From positions 1,054,001 to 1,118,000 of the forward strand of contig NZ_QEWO01000001.1 in NCBI RefSeq assembly GCF_003402235.1: 64,000 nt of DNA. The letters are read 5' to 3'. A program made the position numbers and the translations under genes. How positions within the stretch are numbered: position 1 is the first letter of the stretch; every line of letters begins with the position of its first letter. Shown here piece by piece: positions 25,514 through 34,485 of this stretch. The notes beneath the pieces were generated by a model. The model saw only the letters and a program-made list of their open reading frames with translations. It was not told the DNA's origin and searched no databases. Origin of the DNA: Parahaliea mediterranea. GTDB taxonomy: Bacteria > Pseudomonadota > Gammaproteobacteria > Pseudomonadales > Halieaceae.

Positions 25514-26554
25514 TCAAGCCGAATAATCCACTCGCTCGCGCACACTGTTATCCAGCAGAACATTGTAGTCGATGCCAAATCCATCCATTACAGCGGCTAT
25601 CTCGCGCTGCTGCCTGACAGAAAAAAAGTCCCGCCACCTGGTGAGACTGTCGCCGATGTTGCGGAACTCTGCGGAGGCAACCATTTCACGACCACGCCCT
25701 GCATAGGCGGTTGAACTCCTGACTTGCCTGCTGGCCAGTACCCGTTGCCGGAAGGGTAGACCGATGTCGTCCAACAGTTGGCAGAAGGTCTGTTCGAACT
25801 CCAGGGCCAGGTTTTCGTAAACCACTAGCGACCAGCCACGTTCATGCCAAACATCCAGCAACCACCGATTCTCCAGGCACCAAATAAAAGCCTCTTGTTG
25901 GACGTCGCTGGGCGCATTCCCTAGCAAGGGACGATAGCGTTCAAAGTAAGCCTGAAAGAAGGGATCGTCGGTAGCAAACAGCTGTAGCGGGTCGTAGCAG
26001 AATTTACTGACAAATTGTCCTCCGGCCACCGATTTTTTGAGAATTTTAGAACGAATGACATCGAAGGGGTTGCGTATCAGGTAAATAACCCGCAGCGTTT
26101 GACCACCGAGGTGCGTCTGTAAGAAGTCGAGGCAAAAATTGGCGCGGGTGGATTTGATAAGCACACCCCGCGCCAGCCAGTGGATATTCCTGGAATTGCG
26201 GTGCTGCTGACTCCAGTCACGCCGGTCGCAGTGCTGTAGGGAAGTCACGAAGTCTGTTCGCTCATCCAGCGAGTGCCCCGCAGACAGCACATAGCGAGGG
26301 GTCTCAAAGTCCCGGAGGCTGAATTCAGCATTTGGCACCGCCTCAAACAGAACCCTGTACGGCGCCGTTTTCAGCAACAGTTCCATGAGCCAGGTGCTCC
26401 CACTGCGCGCCGAGCTGGCAACCAGCACCGTCGGCAGCGACTGGGACACCTGCAGGGTTGGCAGATAGTTGTGGAATAGGTTGTTGCGAACCTTGTTCGC
26501 AACAAACTCCCATTCCCCCCGGCACAGTTCTGACCAGAGTTCCTTCAGCGCCAT
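25514..26554 (-). CDS. Sulfotransferase family protein (third of three)
   Basis: The 346-residue protein shows the PAPS loop A-S-S-A-R-S-G-S-T-W at about 46-55 and the 3'-phosphate motif Y-L-I-R-N-P-F-D-V-I-R-S at 158-169, both canonical for Sulfotransfer_1/3 enzymes. It is longer than the other two sulfotransferases in the window and not closely similar to them. It is co-directional with the deacetylase 49 bp upstream and the ATP-grasp gene 98 bp downstream. Sulfation of the exopolysaccharide is inferred from context; sulfated glycans are common in marine bacteria. Confidence 0.82.
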   Translation of the reverse strand: MALKELWSELCRGEWEFVANKVRNNLFHNYLPTLQVSQSLPTVLVASSARSGSTWLMELLLKTAPYRVLFEAVPNAEFSLRDFETPRYVLSAGHSLDERTDFVTSLQHCDRRDWSQQHRNSRNIHWLARGVLIKSTRANFCLDFLQTHLGGQTLRVIYLIRNPFDVIRSKILKKSVAGGQFVSKFCYDPLQLFATDDPFFQAYFERYRPLLGNAPSDVQQEAFIWCLENRWLLDVWHERGWSLVVYENLALEFEQTFCQLLDDIGLPFRQRVLASRQVRSSTAYAGRGREMVASAEFRNIGDSLTRWRDFFSVRQQREIAAVMDGFGIDYNVLLDNSVRERVDYSA

Positions 26555-26603
26555 TTCACCCGCCCACCAACCGGCGACAAAGAATCGTGCCCCGCTAGCG
26601 CCA

Positions 26604-27572
26604 TTAGCACGTTACCAACCGACGGCGCATCAGCGCCATTCTCAACAAGTAGCGTGGCACAGTCTGATCCCATGGCGTGTAACGCGGCAATTGGAAAGTA
26701 TCTGTAGCGCCAGCGGCAACCCCAACACGGGTGCTCACCGCAGTGCTAAAGCCGGCCGCCCTGACCTGGGCAACGTGTTCATCGTCGTAGTCCTGCCCTG
26801 GTCGCCCATTGGGATAGGCGAAGGCCTGTACAGGCCCGTCTACCATGGATTCGAGCCTGGCCTTGCCTCCGGCAATTTCCGCCGCCGAGGCCGCAGTGTC
26901 CAGGCCCGAGAGGATGGGATGGCTGTGGGTATGGCCACCAACTTCAACGCCCCCAACGCGCAGCGATCGCAGTTGTTCGGATGTCATCATTAAATCATCC
27001 GGTAGCCGCCTCGCGTGCTTGGCCAGCGTCGTCGCCAGACGCTCCCGTTCGGCGCTGCCAAGGTATTTCGCGTGACGAATCACTAATTCCGCCGCCCGGC
27101 ATCGGCTGGCTTCATCGTCCAGGCGCAGCACCGGCAACCCCTCGGCCGACAAGTCAAGTTTATCGCTGGCAACCGTGCGGAAAGTTTCAATAATCGTGTC
27201 ATTCCACATGCGACCGCCATTCAGGTATGCCGTAGCCACAAATACCGTGGCCGGCAGCCCCAGTCGTCGCAGAATGGGCAACGCCAGTGTCGCATTATCG
27301 GCATAACCATCATCAAAAGTAATCGCGACAGCCCTGGGCGGCAGGGTGCCATTGCGTAAGGCTTGCGCGGCCTCCACCAAAGGCAGGACGTTAAAATAGC
27401 GACGCAGCAACTGCATTTGCCAGGCAAACTGTGCCGTAGTTGGCTCGCCCGGGCGCATAAAATCTGGGGCGGCTAGCACTCTATGGTAAATAAGCACGGA
27501 CAACGGCCGCCGCCGGCTATCGCCCGCTAAATTCAGTGCCGCACGATACAATGGCGCGGCTATCCTAGACAT
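26604..27572 (-). CDS. Polysaccharide deacetylase family protein
   Basis: The 322-residue protein has a NodB homology domain with the classic first motif T-F-D-D-G-Y-A-D at 85-92 (catalytic D87, metal D88). The second motif is G-G-H-T-H-S-H-P near 208-215, and A-Y-P-N-G-R-P follows. These are the residues of metal-dependent N- or O-deacetylases acting on chitin-like or EPS substrates. ATG 27572 is chosen because GAGGA lies 7 nt upstream; an earlier GTG would overlap the O-ligase stop region. It starts 27 bp after the O-ligase stop on the same strand, so it probably belongs to the end of the long XrtA operon. Confidence 0.85.
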   Translation of the reverse strand: MSRIAAPLYRAALNLAGDSRRRPLSVLIYHRVLAAPDFMRPGEPTTAQFAWQMQLLRRYFNVLPLVEAAQALRNGTLPPRAVAITFDDGYADNATLALPILRRLGLPATVFVATAYLNGGRMWNDTIIETFRTVASDKLDLSAEGLPVLRLDDEASRCRAAELVIRHAKYLGSAERERLATTLAKHARRLPDDLMMTSEQLRSLRVGGVEVGGHTHSHPILSGLDTAASAAEIAGGKARLESMVDGPVQAFAYPNGRPGQDYDDEHVAQVRAAGFSTAVSTRVGVAAGATDTFQLPRYTPWDQTVPRYLLRMALMRRRLVTC

Positions 27573-27599
27573 ATGGCTTTCCTCATACAACCACACCCA

Positions 27600-28931
27600 T
27601 TACGTCGCCGCACGGCTAGAAAGCCTATTGCCATATTGCCCATTCGGCGCATGTTTTGCTGGCCTTGTTTGCGCGGCAGGGCCTTCTGCCCGCAGGCTCT
27701 TCCCTTGTCCCAACGCACGTAAAATGACACCCATGGCCACAATATGCCACGGCAGATCGAAATAGGTCAGGCTGAGGAAGGCGCCTCCCGACAAATAGGC
27801 CACCAGGCTGACTTGCAGCATCTTGGCCAGAAAAACGTCGTCATCCGACCAGGTGCTCGCGCGGTTGGCGATGACCACCGACAGCGATCGCCAGGTGAGC
27901 CATAGAACCAGTAAGAACATCAACAGCCCCGGCCAACCGTGGTCGGCAAGGGGGGCAAAGTAGATGCTATGGGCCACAAACACCCACTCGGGCCGGGGTG
28001 CATAGCGCTCGAACATCTCCCTGGTCCAGGATGAGAACCCAGCCCCGACCACGGAATCATTGGCCACATTAACTGAATACTCCCAGGAGTTCAGACGCTG
28101 CATCGCCGAATCATCTTGTTCGTAGTTCTTAATGCTCTGCATGCGCTGGTGCCAGCTGTCCGGCATAAACGTCAGAAAAAGTACGGCTCCCAATACCACA
28201 GCTGGCCCTGTGACAATCTTGGAGCTGCTTTTCCACCAGTAGAAACCGGCCACTGCGAGAATAGACACCAGTGCCCCGCGGGACTGAGAGCCAATAGCCG
28301 CGATCGTGCTAAGGCCAATAGCCGCACCCAGCAACCACTTCAGTTTGCGGTTGCCACCGTAAAGCCGGTGTAAATAGACCATCAGCGGAATGATCATTAA
28401 CACCGCCACAGCCAGTGAATTGTTCTCTTCGATGAAGCTGCCGGTGGGGCCCCAAACACGAAAGGCGCCACCGGTGAGAATGGTAAAGACCCCGCCCTTA
28501 ACGCTAAAAAATCCGATTGAAAAAACAATGGCGATAATGAGGTGGTCCAGCTTTTTCCGGTCATTGATCAACACCAGGGTCAGCAGCGCCACCAGCTGGA
28601 TTTTCAGTACCTTGGTCAACTGGATCATGGCCGCATCGGGATACACCGCCAGCGCTGTGGTCAGGCACATCCAGATAACAAACAGCAGCCAGACAGCGGT
28701 GGTGCCGGTCAGCGGGAAGGATTTTTTCTCGCTGGAGAACAGCAGCGCCACCAGCAGTGTGAGGGCGACAATCTGCGCGAAGGGCATGTTGTAGGCAAAG
28801 CCGTAGGTCAGCCGGTGAGGGTTCATGTAGCTGAGCCAGGACCACACCAGAATGCCGATATAGGGCCGCCACAGGATCAGCGGCAGGCTGCCAAATACCA
28901 GGGCGGTCACCAGCAGGTCGCGTATTCCCAT
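27600..28931 (-). CDS. Putative O-glycosylation ligase, exosortase A-associated (TIGR03097-type)
   Basis: This inner-membrane protein (443 aa) of the Wzy/WaaL O-antigen ligase family has about eleven hydrophobic helices. It carries the family features S-F-I-E-E-N-N-S-L-A near 170-179, the large loop with V-V-G-A-G-F-S-S-W near 300-308, and a late H-S-I-Y-F-A-P-L-A-D-H-G-W-P-G-L signature near 330-345 whose His is typical of the ligase active region. It is proposed to transfer or polymerise the glycan in the periplasm, possibly onto sorted proteins. It lies 18 bp downstream of the CapK-like gene in the main operon. Confidence 0.88.
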   Translation of the reverse strand: MGIRDLLVTALVFGSLPLILWRPYIGILVWSWLSYMNPHRLTYGFAYNMPFAQIVALTLLVALLFSSEKKSFPLTGTTAVWLLFVIWMCLTTALAVYPDAAMIQLTKVLKIQLVALLTLVLINDRKKLDHLIIAIVFSIGFFSVKGGVFTILTGGAFRVWGPTGSFIEENNSLAVAVLMIIPLMVYLHRLYGGNRKLKWLLGAAIGLSTIAAIGSQSRGALVSILAVAGFYWWKSSSKIVTGPAVVLGAVLFLTFMPDSWHQRMQSIKNYEQDDSAMQRLNSWEYSVNVANDSVVGAGFSSWTREMFERYAPRPEWVFVAHSIYFAPLADHGWPGLLMFLLVLWLTWRSLSVVIANRASTWSDDDVFLAKMLQVSLVAYLSGGAFLSLTYFDLPWHIVAMGVILRALGQGKSLRAEGPAAQTRPAKHAPNGQYGNRLSSRAAT

Positions 28932-28949
28932 GACCTCAGGCGCCCCGCA

Positions 28950-30299
28950 TCACTGGCCAACCCGGCTGACGACGTAGCGGAACTTGCCGGATTTTTCCGC
29001 GGGCAGCTCGGCGACTTGCCGCACATCCACCTGCACCCCCTGCCCCAACCGGCGGCGGAAGCCTTCGTGGATGCGGGTGATCTGCCCCTGGCCAAAACCG
29101 GGGCCGGGAATCAGTTCCACCGCCACCTGATCCACCGTGTGCTGGATAATCTTAAATGCGCTAACCTCGGGCATGTCGCGCAGAATGTAGATCAGCGCCA
29201 GGCCGTGCACGCGGGTGCCGTCCTGGGCCACCAGAAAGTCGGTGCTGCGCCCTTCCACTTCCGCCAGCACGGGCAGGCCGCGCCCACAGGCACAGGGTTG
29301 TGTGCCCAGCCGGCCGATATCCCCGGTGCGATAGCGCACAAAGGGAAAGGCCCGGGTGGCCATGTGGGTCACCACAATTTCGCCACTTTGGCCGGGCGCC
29401 ACGGCATTGCCCTGCTCATCGATAATTTCCACAATCTGGTCATCCGCCGTCAGGTGCAGGCTGCCGGCGGGACACTGGTGGGCCACAAAGCCGGCATCGC
29501 GGCCCCCGTAGCCGTTGGCCACCGGGCAGGCAAAGCAGGCTTCAATGGCACTGCGCTGATGGTCGTAGAGGCGCTCGGAAGTCACAAACACCACCTGCAG
29601 CCCGACATTCCCCATGGCGATGCCCTGCGCCTGCGCCCGCGCCGCCAGCAGGCTGATGGCCGAAGGATAGCCAAAAAGCATGCGCGGTCGCAGCCGGCGG
29701 ATTTGTTGCAGGTAGGCATCCATCCGCGCCGGCGACATCTCGAAGGCCGACAACAGCCGGGTGCGCAGCAGGCGATCGCGCCACAGCCGGACACGATCCT
29801 GGGCCCCCAGCTCGATGGGCGAGCCCCACAGCACCACTTCGCGATCGCCGATATCCACGCCCCACCAGCGGGTGGCGCGCCACTTGGCGGCAACGTCGTG
29901 ACTCACCCGTTCGTTATCCAGGTAGAACACCAGCGGCTCGCCGCTGGAACCCCCCGTGTTGAAGCGCTGCAGGTTGCCGGCCAGCTCTGAACGCAGGGCG
30001 TCGCCGGCCGCTCGGATCCGGGCCTTGTCCAGCAGGGGCAAGCGGGCCAGTTCATCCAGCGATTGCAGGCTGTGGGGGTCAAAGTCCAGGCGCTGGAATA
30101 AGTCCCGGTAGTGGGGCACGTGCTGGCCGATATGGCTCAGGAAGTCGCGCAGGCGCAGCAGCTGGTTGGCGGCAATGGCCTCGGGCGCCAGCCATTGGTC
30201 TTCTTCCATCTGCCGCCGGAGGGCCACGGTGGAATGCCCCTTGAGGCGCTCGTGCAAGGGAAACAGCACCCCGCTGACCAGGCGCGTATACAGGCTCAT
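28950..30299 (-). CDS. CapK/PaaK-like adenylate-forming enzyme
   Basis: The 449-residue protein resembles phenylacetate-CoA ligase and the capsule protein CapK. It has the nucleotide loop N-T-G-G-S-S-G-E-P near 111-119, N-G-Y-G-G-R-D-A-G in place of the usual Y-G-x-T-E, and Y-R-T-G-D-I near 326-331. A Cys-rich knuckle C-A-C-G-R-G follows, as in PaaK proteins. It probably activates a carboxylic acid as an adenylate for attachment to the glycan or a carrier. Its start overlaps the upstream glycosyltransferase stop as ATGA (ATG 30299), so the earlier in-frame start is not used. Confidence 0.85.
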   Translation of the reverse strand: MSLYTRLVSGVLFPLHERLKGHSTVALRRQMEEDQWLAPEAIAANQLLRLRDFLSHIGQHVPHYRDLFQRLDFDPHSLQSLDELARLPLLDKARIRAAGDALRSELAGNLQRFNTGGSSGEPLVFYLDNERVSHDVAAKWRATRWWGVDIGDREVVLWGSPIELGAQDRVRLWRDRLLRTRLLSAFEMSPARMDAYLQQIRRLRPRMLFGYPSAISLLAARAQAQGIAMGNVGLQVVFVTSERLYDHQRSAIEACFACPVANGYGGRDAGFVAHQCPAGSLHLTADDQIVEIIDEQGNAVAPGQSGEIVVTHMATRAFPFVRYRTGDIGRLGTQPCACGRGLPVLAEVEGRSTDFLVAQDGTRVHGLALIYILRDMPEVSAFKIIQHTVDQVAVELIPGPGFGQGQITRIHEGFRRRLGQGVQVDVRQVAELPAEKSGKFRYVVSRVGQ

Positions 30300-31369
30300 G
30301 CCGCGGCCACCGTAGTCCGGTACAGATTGAGCCACTGCTCTCGCACCGCGGGCCAGGTGTAGGCGCGGGTCTGCGCCAAGGCGGCGGCGGCGATGGCCCG
30401 ATAGCGCGCGGCATCATCCACCAGCTGCAGTACCGCCTCGGCCATTGCCTCGGGGGCATCGGGCGCCACCAGCAGCCCGGTGGCGCCATCGTCAATGATG
30501 TAGGGCACCCCACCCACTGCCGTCGACACCACCGGCAGGCCACAGGCCATCGCCTCAAGGACAGAGTTGGGCATGTTGTCCACCCGCGCCGGGTTCAGCA
30601 GCACATCGGATTGGGCGTACAGCGCGGCGATCTCCTCCCGCGACAGACGCCCGGCGAAGTAGACGGCGCCGGCAAGGCCCAGCTCGGCGGCCAGGGCCTC
30701 GAGGGCAGCGCGCTGCGGGCCGCTGCCGGCGATGGTCAGCGTGCTGCCGGGCCGGGCCTTTTGCAGGTGGGCCAGGGCGCGGATGGCGGTGTCCAGGCCG
30801 TAGATGGGCTCCAGGTTGCGCGTGACCGCCAAGCGCAGGGGCAGCGCGCGATCGGGTAACCGCTCCACCGGTGCAAAGCAGCGCGTATCGACAATGTTGG
30901 GCACCACCTGGCTGGGCACCCCGTAGCCGTTGAACACGGCCTGCAAAAAACCCGAAGGCACAGCCAGCACCGATGCCCGCCGCAGGGTTGGCAATACCCG
31001 GGGTGCAGCCTGCTCCAGGTACTCGGCCGCGCCGCCGCCGCGATAATTGACGATCACCGGCACCCTGCGCCAGCTGGCCAGCCAGATCAGCGGCGTGGCG
31101 AACAACTGCCAGGACCAGCCTGAGTTCGCCATCAGGTGCACCAGATCGACCCGCCCCAGCAAGCGCCAGCACTGCCACAGGTAGGGCAGCAGGCGAAACA
31201 GGGCCCGCACGCCGCGCACCCGGCCAATCCACCGGGGGCGATAGGGCGCATTCACCGCCAGCACGTCCACCTGCACGCCGTCTTCGCGCAGCAGGCGGGC
31301 CAGCTGTTCTGTCTGCATGGCCATGCCGCCGTTGGGCGGCGGCAGCGGCCCCACCAGGCCGAGCTTCAC
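30296..31369 (-). CDS. Glycosyltransferase family 4 (GT-B fold)
   Basis: The 357-residue GT-B enzyme has the N-terminal loop G-P-L-P-P-P-N-G-G-M-A near 7-17 and the C-terminal GT4 nucleotide-sugar motif N-S-V-L-E-A-M-A-C-G-L-P-V-V near 271-284. The Glu of the E-x7-E region lies in that motif. It overlaps the CapK-like gene by ATGA and the upstream glycosyltransferase by 4 bp. It would add one residue of the repeat unit at the cytoplasmic face. Donor sugar and linkage cannot be predicted. Confidence 0.88.
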   Translation of the reverse strand: MKLGLVGPLPPPNGGMAMQTEQLARLLREDGVQVDVLAVNAPYRPRWIGRVRGVRALFRLLPYLWQCWRLLGRVDLVHLMANSGWSWQLFATPLIWLASWRRVPVIVNYRGGGAAEYLEQAAPRVLPTLRRASVLAVPSGFLQAVFNGYGVPSQVVPNIVDTRCFAPVERLPDRALPLRLAVTRNLEPIYGLDTAIRALAHLQKARPGSTLTIAGSGPQRAALEALAAELGLAGAVYFAGRLSREEIAALYAQSDVLLNPARVDNMPNSVLEAMACGLPVVSTAVGGVPYIIDDGATGLLVAPDAPEAMAEAVLQLVDDAARYRAIAAAALAQTRAYTWPAVREQWLNLYRTTVAAA

Positions 31370-32574
31370 GTAAGCCCCCCGTACACTGTCTGGTAGCGGG
31401 CGACACTCGCCGCCCAGTTGCGCTCTGTTTCCACATACTCGCGGCCGGCGGCGCGCAGGCCGGGCCAGCTTTCAGGGGCACTGTATAGGCGGTCCAGGGC
31501 GTCGGCCAGCGCCTCGGCGGAGCCGGCCTTAAACAGCACCCCGTTGTCGTCGTTGCGTATCAGCTCCCGGTGCCCCCCCACATCCGACGCCACCACCAAT
31601 TTGCCCTCGGCCATGGCCTCCAGGGGCTTGAGCGGTGTAACAAGATCGGTAAGGCGCATGGACTGGCGCGGGTAGGCGAAGATATCCACCAGGCTGTAAT
31701 AGCGCTGCACCTCCTCGTGCGGCACCCGGCCGGTGAACACCACCTGGGCGTCCAGGCCCAGCTCGCCAATGCGCTGTTTGATCAACCCTTCCTGGGGCCC
31801 ACCGCCCACCAGCAGCAGGGCCAAATCCGGGTGGCGCTCGCGCAGGGCCGCCATGGCATCCAGCAACAGGGGAATGCCCTCGTAGGCATAGAAGGATCCG
31901 ATAAAACCGGTAACCCGCCGCCCGCTCAGGCCGAGTTGGGCGGCCAGTGCTTCGTCCCGCGGCCGGTCCAGGGCGAAGGCCTGCACATCCACCGCGTTCG
32001 GGATCACCGTGACCTTCGCCGCGTCGATGCCCCGCCCGACAATATCGGACTTCAGGCCTTCGCAGATGGTAGTCACCGCATCGGCCTTGCGAAAAACCCG
32101 GGATTCCAGCGCCCGGGTCAGGCGATAGCGCGCGCCACCTTCAACACTGGTGCCATGGTCAACGGCCGCGTCCTCCCAGAAGGCGCGGCATTCATACACC
32201 ACCGGCAGGCCCCGGCGACGCCCGACCTGCAAGGCGGCCAGTCCGTTCAGGGCCGGCGAGTGCGCATGCAGCACGTCGGGGCGCTCGCGCTCAACCACTT
32301 CGTCGATACGCCGGGCCAGTGTGCGCACCACCTGCCACTGGCTGGCCAGCGGTAGCCGTTCCAGCACAGCGCCGGTAGCCGGGGTACGGTAAAAACGCAG
32401 GCCGTCGACCTCTTCCTCGGCAGGGCCTGCCTGGGTGTGCTTGAGCCCGGTCACGTGACTGGTGTGCCAGCCCCGCTCGCGCTGGGCGCGCAGGATGCTG
32501 CGGGTGCGGAAGGTATAGCCACTGTGCATGGGGATGGAATGATCCAGCACGTGCAGAATATGCAGAGGCGCCAT
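31366..32574 (-). CDS. Glycosyltransferase, exosortase A system-associated (TIGR04063-type)
   Basis: The 402-residue GT-B/GT4 enzyme has an N-terminus, H-V-L-D-H-S-I-P-M-H-S-G-Y-T, that is the recognisable signature of the XrtA-associated subgroup. The C-terminal sugar-nucleotide motif is P-L-K-P-L-E-A-M-A-E-G-K-L-V-V. The start at ATG 32574 shares its A with the TGA stop of the amidotransferase gene (TGATG), so an in-frame start 19 codons earlier is rejected. It belongs to the core glycan assembly set and is co-translated with the neighbours on both sides. Confidence 0.9.
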   Translation of the reverse strand: MAPLHILHVLDHSIPMHSGYTFRTRSILRAQRERGWHTSHVTGLKHTQAGPAEEEVDGLRFYRTPATGAVLERLPLASQWQVVRTLARRIDEVVERERPDVLHAHSPALNGLAALQVGRRRGLPVVYECRAFWEDAAVDHGTSVEGGARYRLTRALESRVFRKADAVTTICEGLKSDIVGRGIDAAKVTVIPNAVDVQAFALDRPRDEALAAQLGLSGRRVTGFIGSFYAYEGIPLLLDAMAALRERHPDLALLLVGGGPQEGLIKQRIGELGLDAQVVFTGRVPHEEVQRYYSLVDIFAYPRQSMRLTDLVTPLKPLEAMAEGKLVVASDVGGHRELIRNDDNGVLFKAGSAEALADALDRLYSAPESWPGLRAAGREYVETERNWAASVARYQTVYGGLT

Positions 32575-34478
32575 CACGCCACCCCCAGGTCGTCGTCGCG
32601 CGTTGCCGCCTGGAACATCAGCAGGGACCACAGCGGCGCGCTGTATTCACGCCGCCCCGACTGGTGATCATCCACCATTTTGCGCAGCGTTTCGGGGTTG
32701 AACAGGCCGCTGTCGGCCAGCCCGCCTTCCAGCAGCGCCGCCCGCAGGCGCTGCTTCAGCGGGCCGCGAAACCACTGGCCAATGGGCACCCCAAAGCCCA
32801 TCTTGGGCCGATACAGCACGTCGTGGGGGAGATGGGCTTCCATGGATTTTTTCAGCAGGTATTTGCCCTCCTGCCCCTTCAGCTTGACCGAGGACGGCAG
32901 GCCCGACACCCACTCCGACAGCGGGTGATCCAGCAGCGGCACCCGCACCTCCAGGGAATGGGCCATGCTGGCCCGGTCCACCTTGGTGAGAATATCCCCC
33001 ACCAGGTAGGTTTTCATATCCAGGTACTGGATCAGCGACAGCGGGTCACTGCTCGGGCAGCGCCGGGCGTGTTCCTCAAACACCGCATCCACCCGGTAGC
33101 CCTGCTGCGCGCTGCGCAGGGCGGGGCTGAACAGGGCCGCGCGCTGCTCGCTGGAGGTCAGCGAGACAGAGTGCAGGTAGGCCGCCACGGCATCCCGCGC
33201 CAGCGCCTGGAAGGTGGTTTTGGCGCGCAGCACCCGCGGCGCCCAATCGGCCTTGGGGTAGAGCCGCCCCAGCGGGCCAAAGACGGCCCGGCGCATGCCC
33301 AGCGGCAGCCTCGAGCGCAGCCGCTCCTCGTTCATGTGCCAGCGATAGCGCCGATAGCCGGCAAAATTCTCGTCGCCGCCATCGCCGGACAGGGCCACCG
33401 TCACCCGCTGGCGTGCCAGTTGGCACACCCGGTAGGTGGGCAGGGCGGAGCTGTCGGCATAGGGTTCGTCGTACAGTTGCGCCAGCGTATCCAACAACGA
33501 GAAGTCGGCGCTGTCGATGCTGTGTTCGGCGTGATTGGTGTGGTAGCGCTCGGCGACGGAGCGGGCATAGGCGGTTTCGTCGTAGTCGGCCACATCAAAA
33601 CCGATGGCACAGGTATTTACCGGGTCCGCCTGCTGCTGGGCCATCAGTGCCACCACGGCGCTGGAATCCACACCGCCCGAAAGAAAGGCCCCCAGCGGCA
33701 CTTCGGCGATCATGCGCACCCGCACCGCCTCGCGCATGCGCTCCACCAGCTCACCCGCCAGGTCGCCTTCGGATTGCGCCCCGGCCAGCGGCGTGAAGGG
33801 AATATCCCAGTACTGGCGCTGCACGGGCGGCGGTGCCCCGCGCCGGAACAGCAGGGTATGCCCCGGAGACAGTTTGTGGGTGTCGCGGTAGATGGTTTTG
33901 GGCTCGGGGATGTAACCCAGGGCGAAGTAGTCCTCCACCGCTTCCGGGTCAATACGCCGGCTGAGGGCCGGGTGGGCTTTGAGCACCTTGAGTTCGGAGC
34001 CAAACAGCAGCCGGCCGTCCGGCAACAGGCTGTAGAACAGCGGCTTGATGCCAAAGCGATCGCGGGCCAAAAACAGGCTGTCGGCCCGGCGGTCGTACAG
34101 GGCGAAGGCAAACATGCCGCGAAAGCGCGTCACGCAGGCTTCGCCCCAGGCCTGCCAGGCGTACAGAATCACCTCGGTGTCGCAGCGGGTACGGAATGCA
34201 TAGCCGAGCGCGCGCAGCTCCCGGGTCAGTTCCGGGAAGTTGTAGATCTCCCCGTTGTACACCACGCAGACGTTGCCATCGGCACTGAACATGGGCTGCT
34301 GCCCGCTGGACAGATCGATGATGGACAGGCGGCGGTGGGCCAGGCCGATGCCGGGTTCAATGTGAACCCCGTCTTCGTCGGGGCCCCGGTGAAACTGGAC
34401 AAGGTTCATCGCGGCCAGCTGCGCCGCATCCACCGGCGCCCGTCCCCGCGTATCGAAAATGCCCGCAATACCGCACAT
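32574..34478 (-). CDS. XrtA/PEP-CTERM system amidotransferase, asparagine synthase family (TIGR03108-type)
   Basis: This glutamine-dependent amidotransferase (634 aa) begins M-C-G-I-A-G, so the catalytic Cys2 becomes the N-terminal nucleophile after Met removal. The Ntn domain shows R-G-P-D-E-D-G (about 32-38) and Y-N-G-E-I-Y-N-F. The synthetase domain has the PP-loop S-G-G-V-D-S-S near residue 265 and G-D-G-G-D-E-N-F later. It would amidate a carboxylate, for example a uronic acid of the repeat unit (inference). ATG 34478 has GGGAGT upstream and lies 7 bp after the preceding stop; the longer frame would overlap that gene. It contrasts with the Cys-less homologue at 19917-21782. Confidence 0.93.
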   Translation of the reverse strand: MCGIAGIFDTRGRAPVDAAQLAAMNLVQFHRGPDEDGVHIEPGIGLAHRRLSIIDLSSGQQPMFSADGNVCVVYNGEIYNFPELTRELRALGYAFRTRCDTEVILYAWQAWGEACVTRFRGMFAFALYDRRADSLFLARDRFGIKPLFYSLLPDGRLLFGSELKVLKAHPALSRRIDPEAVEDYFALGYIPEPKTIYRDTHKLSPGHTLLFRRGAPPPVQRQYWDIPFTPLAGAQSEGDLAGELVERMREAVRVRMIAEVPLGAFLSGGVDSSAVVALMAQQQADPVNTCAIGFDVADYDETAYARSVAERYHTNHAEHSIDSADFSLLDTLAQLYDEPYADSSALPTYRVCQLARQRVTVALSGDGGDENFAGYRRYRWHMNEERLRSRLPLGMRRAVFGPLGRLYPKADWAPRVLRAKTTFQALARDAVAAYLHSVSLTSSEQRAALFSPALRSAQQGYRVDAVFEEHARRCPSSDPLSLIQYLDMKTYLVGDILTKVDRASMAHSLEVRVPLLDHPLSEWVSGLPSSVKLKGQEGKYLLKKSMEAHLPHDVLYRPKMGFGVPIGQWFRGPLKQRLRAALLEGGLADSGLFNPETLRKMVDDHQSGRREYSAPLWSLLMFQAATRDDDLGVA

Positions 34479-34485
34479 AACGCAT

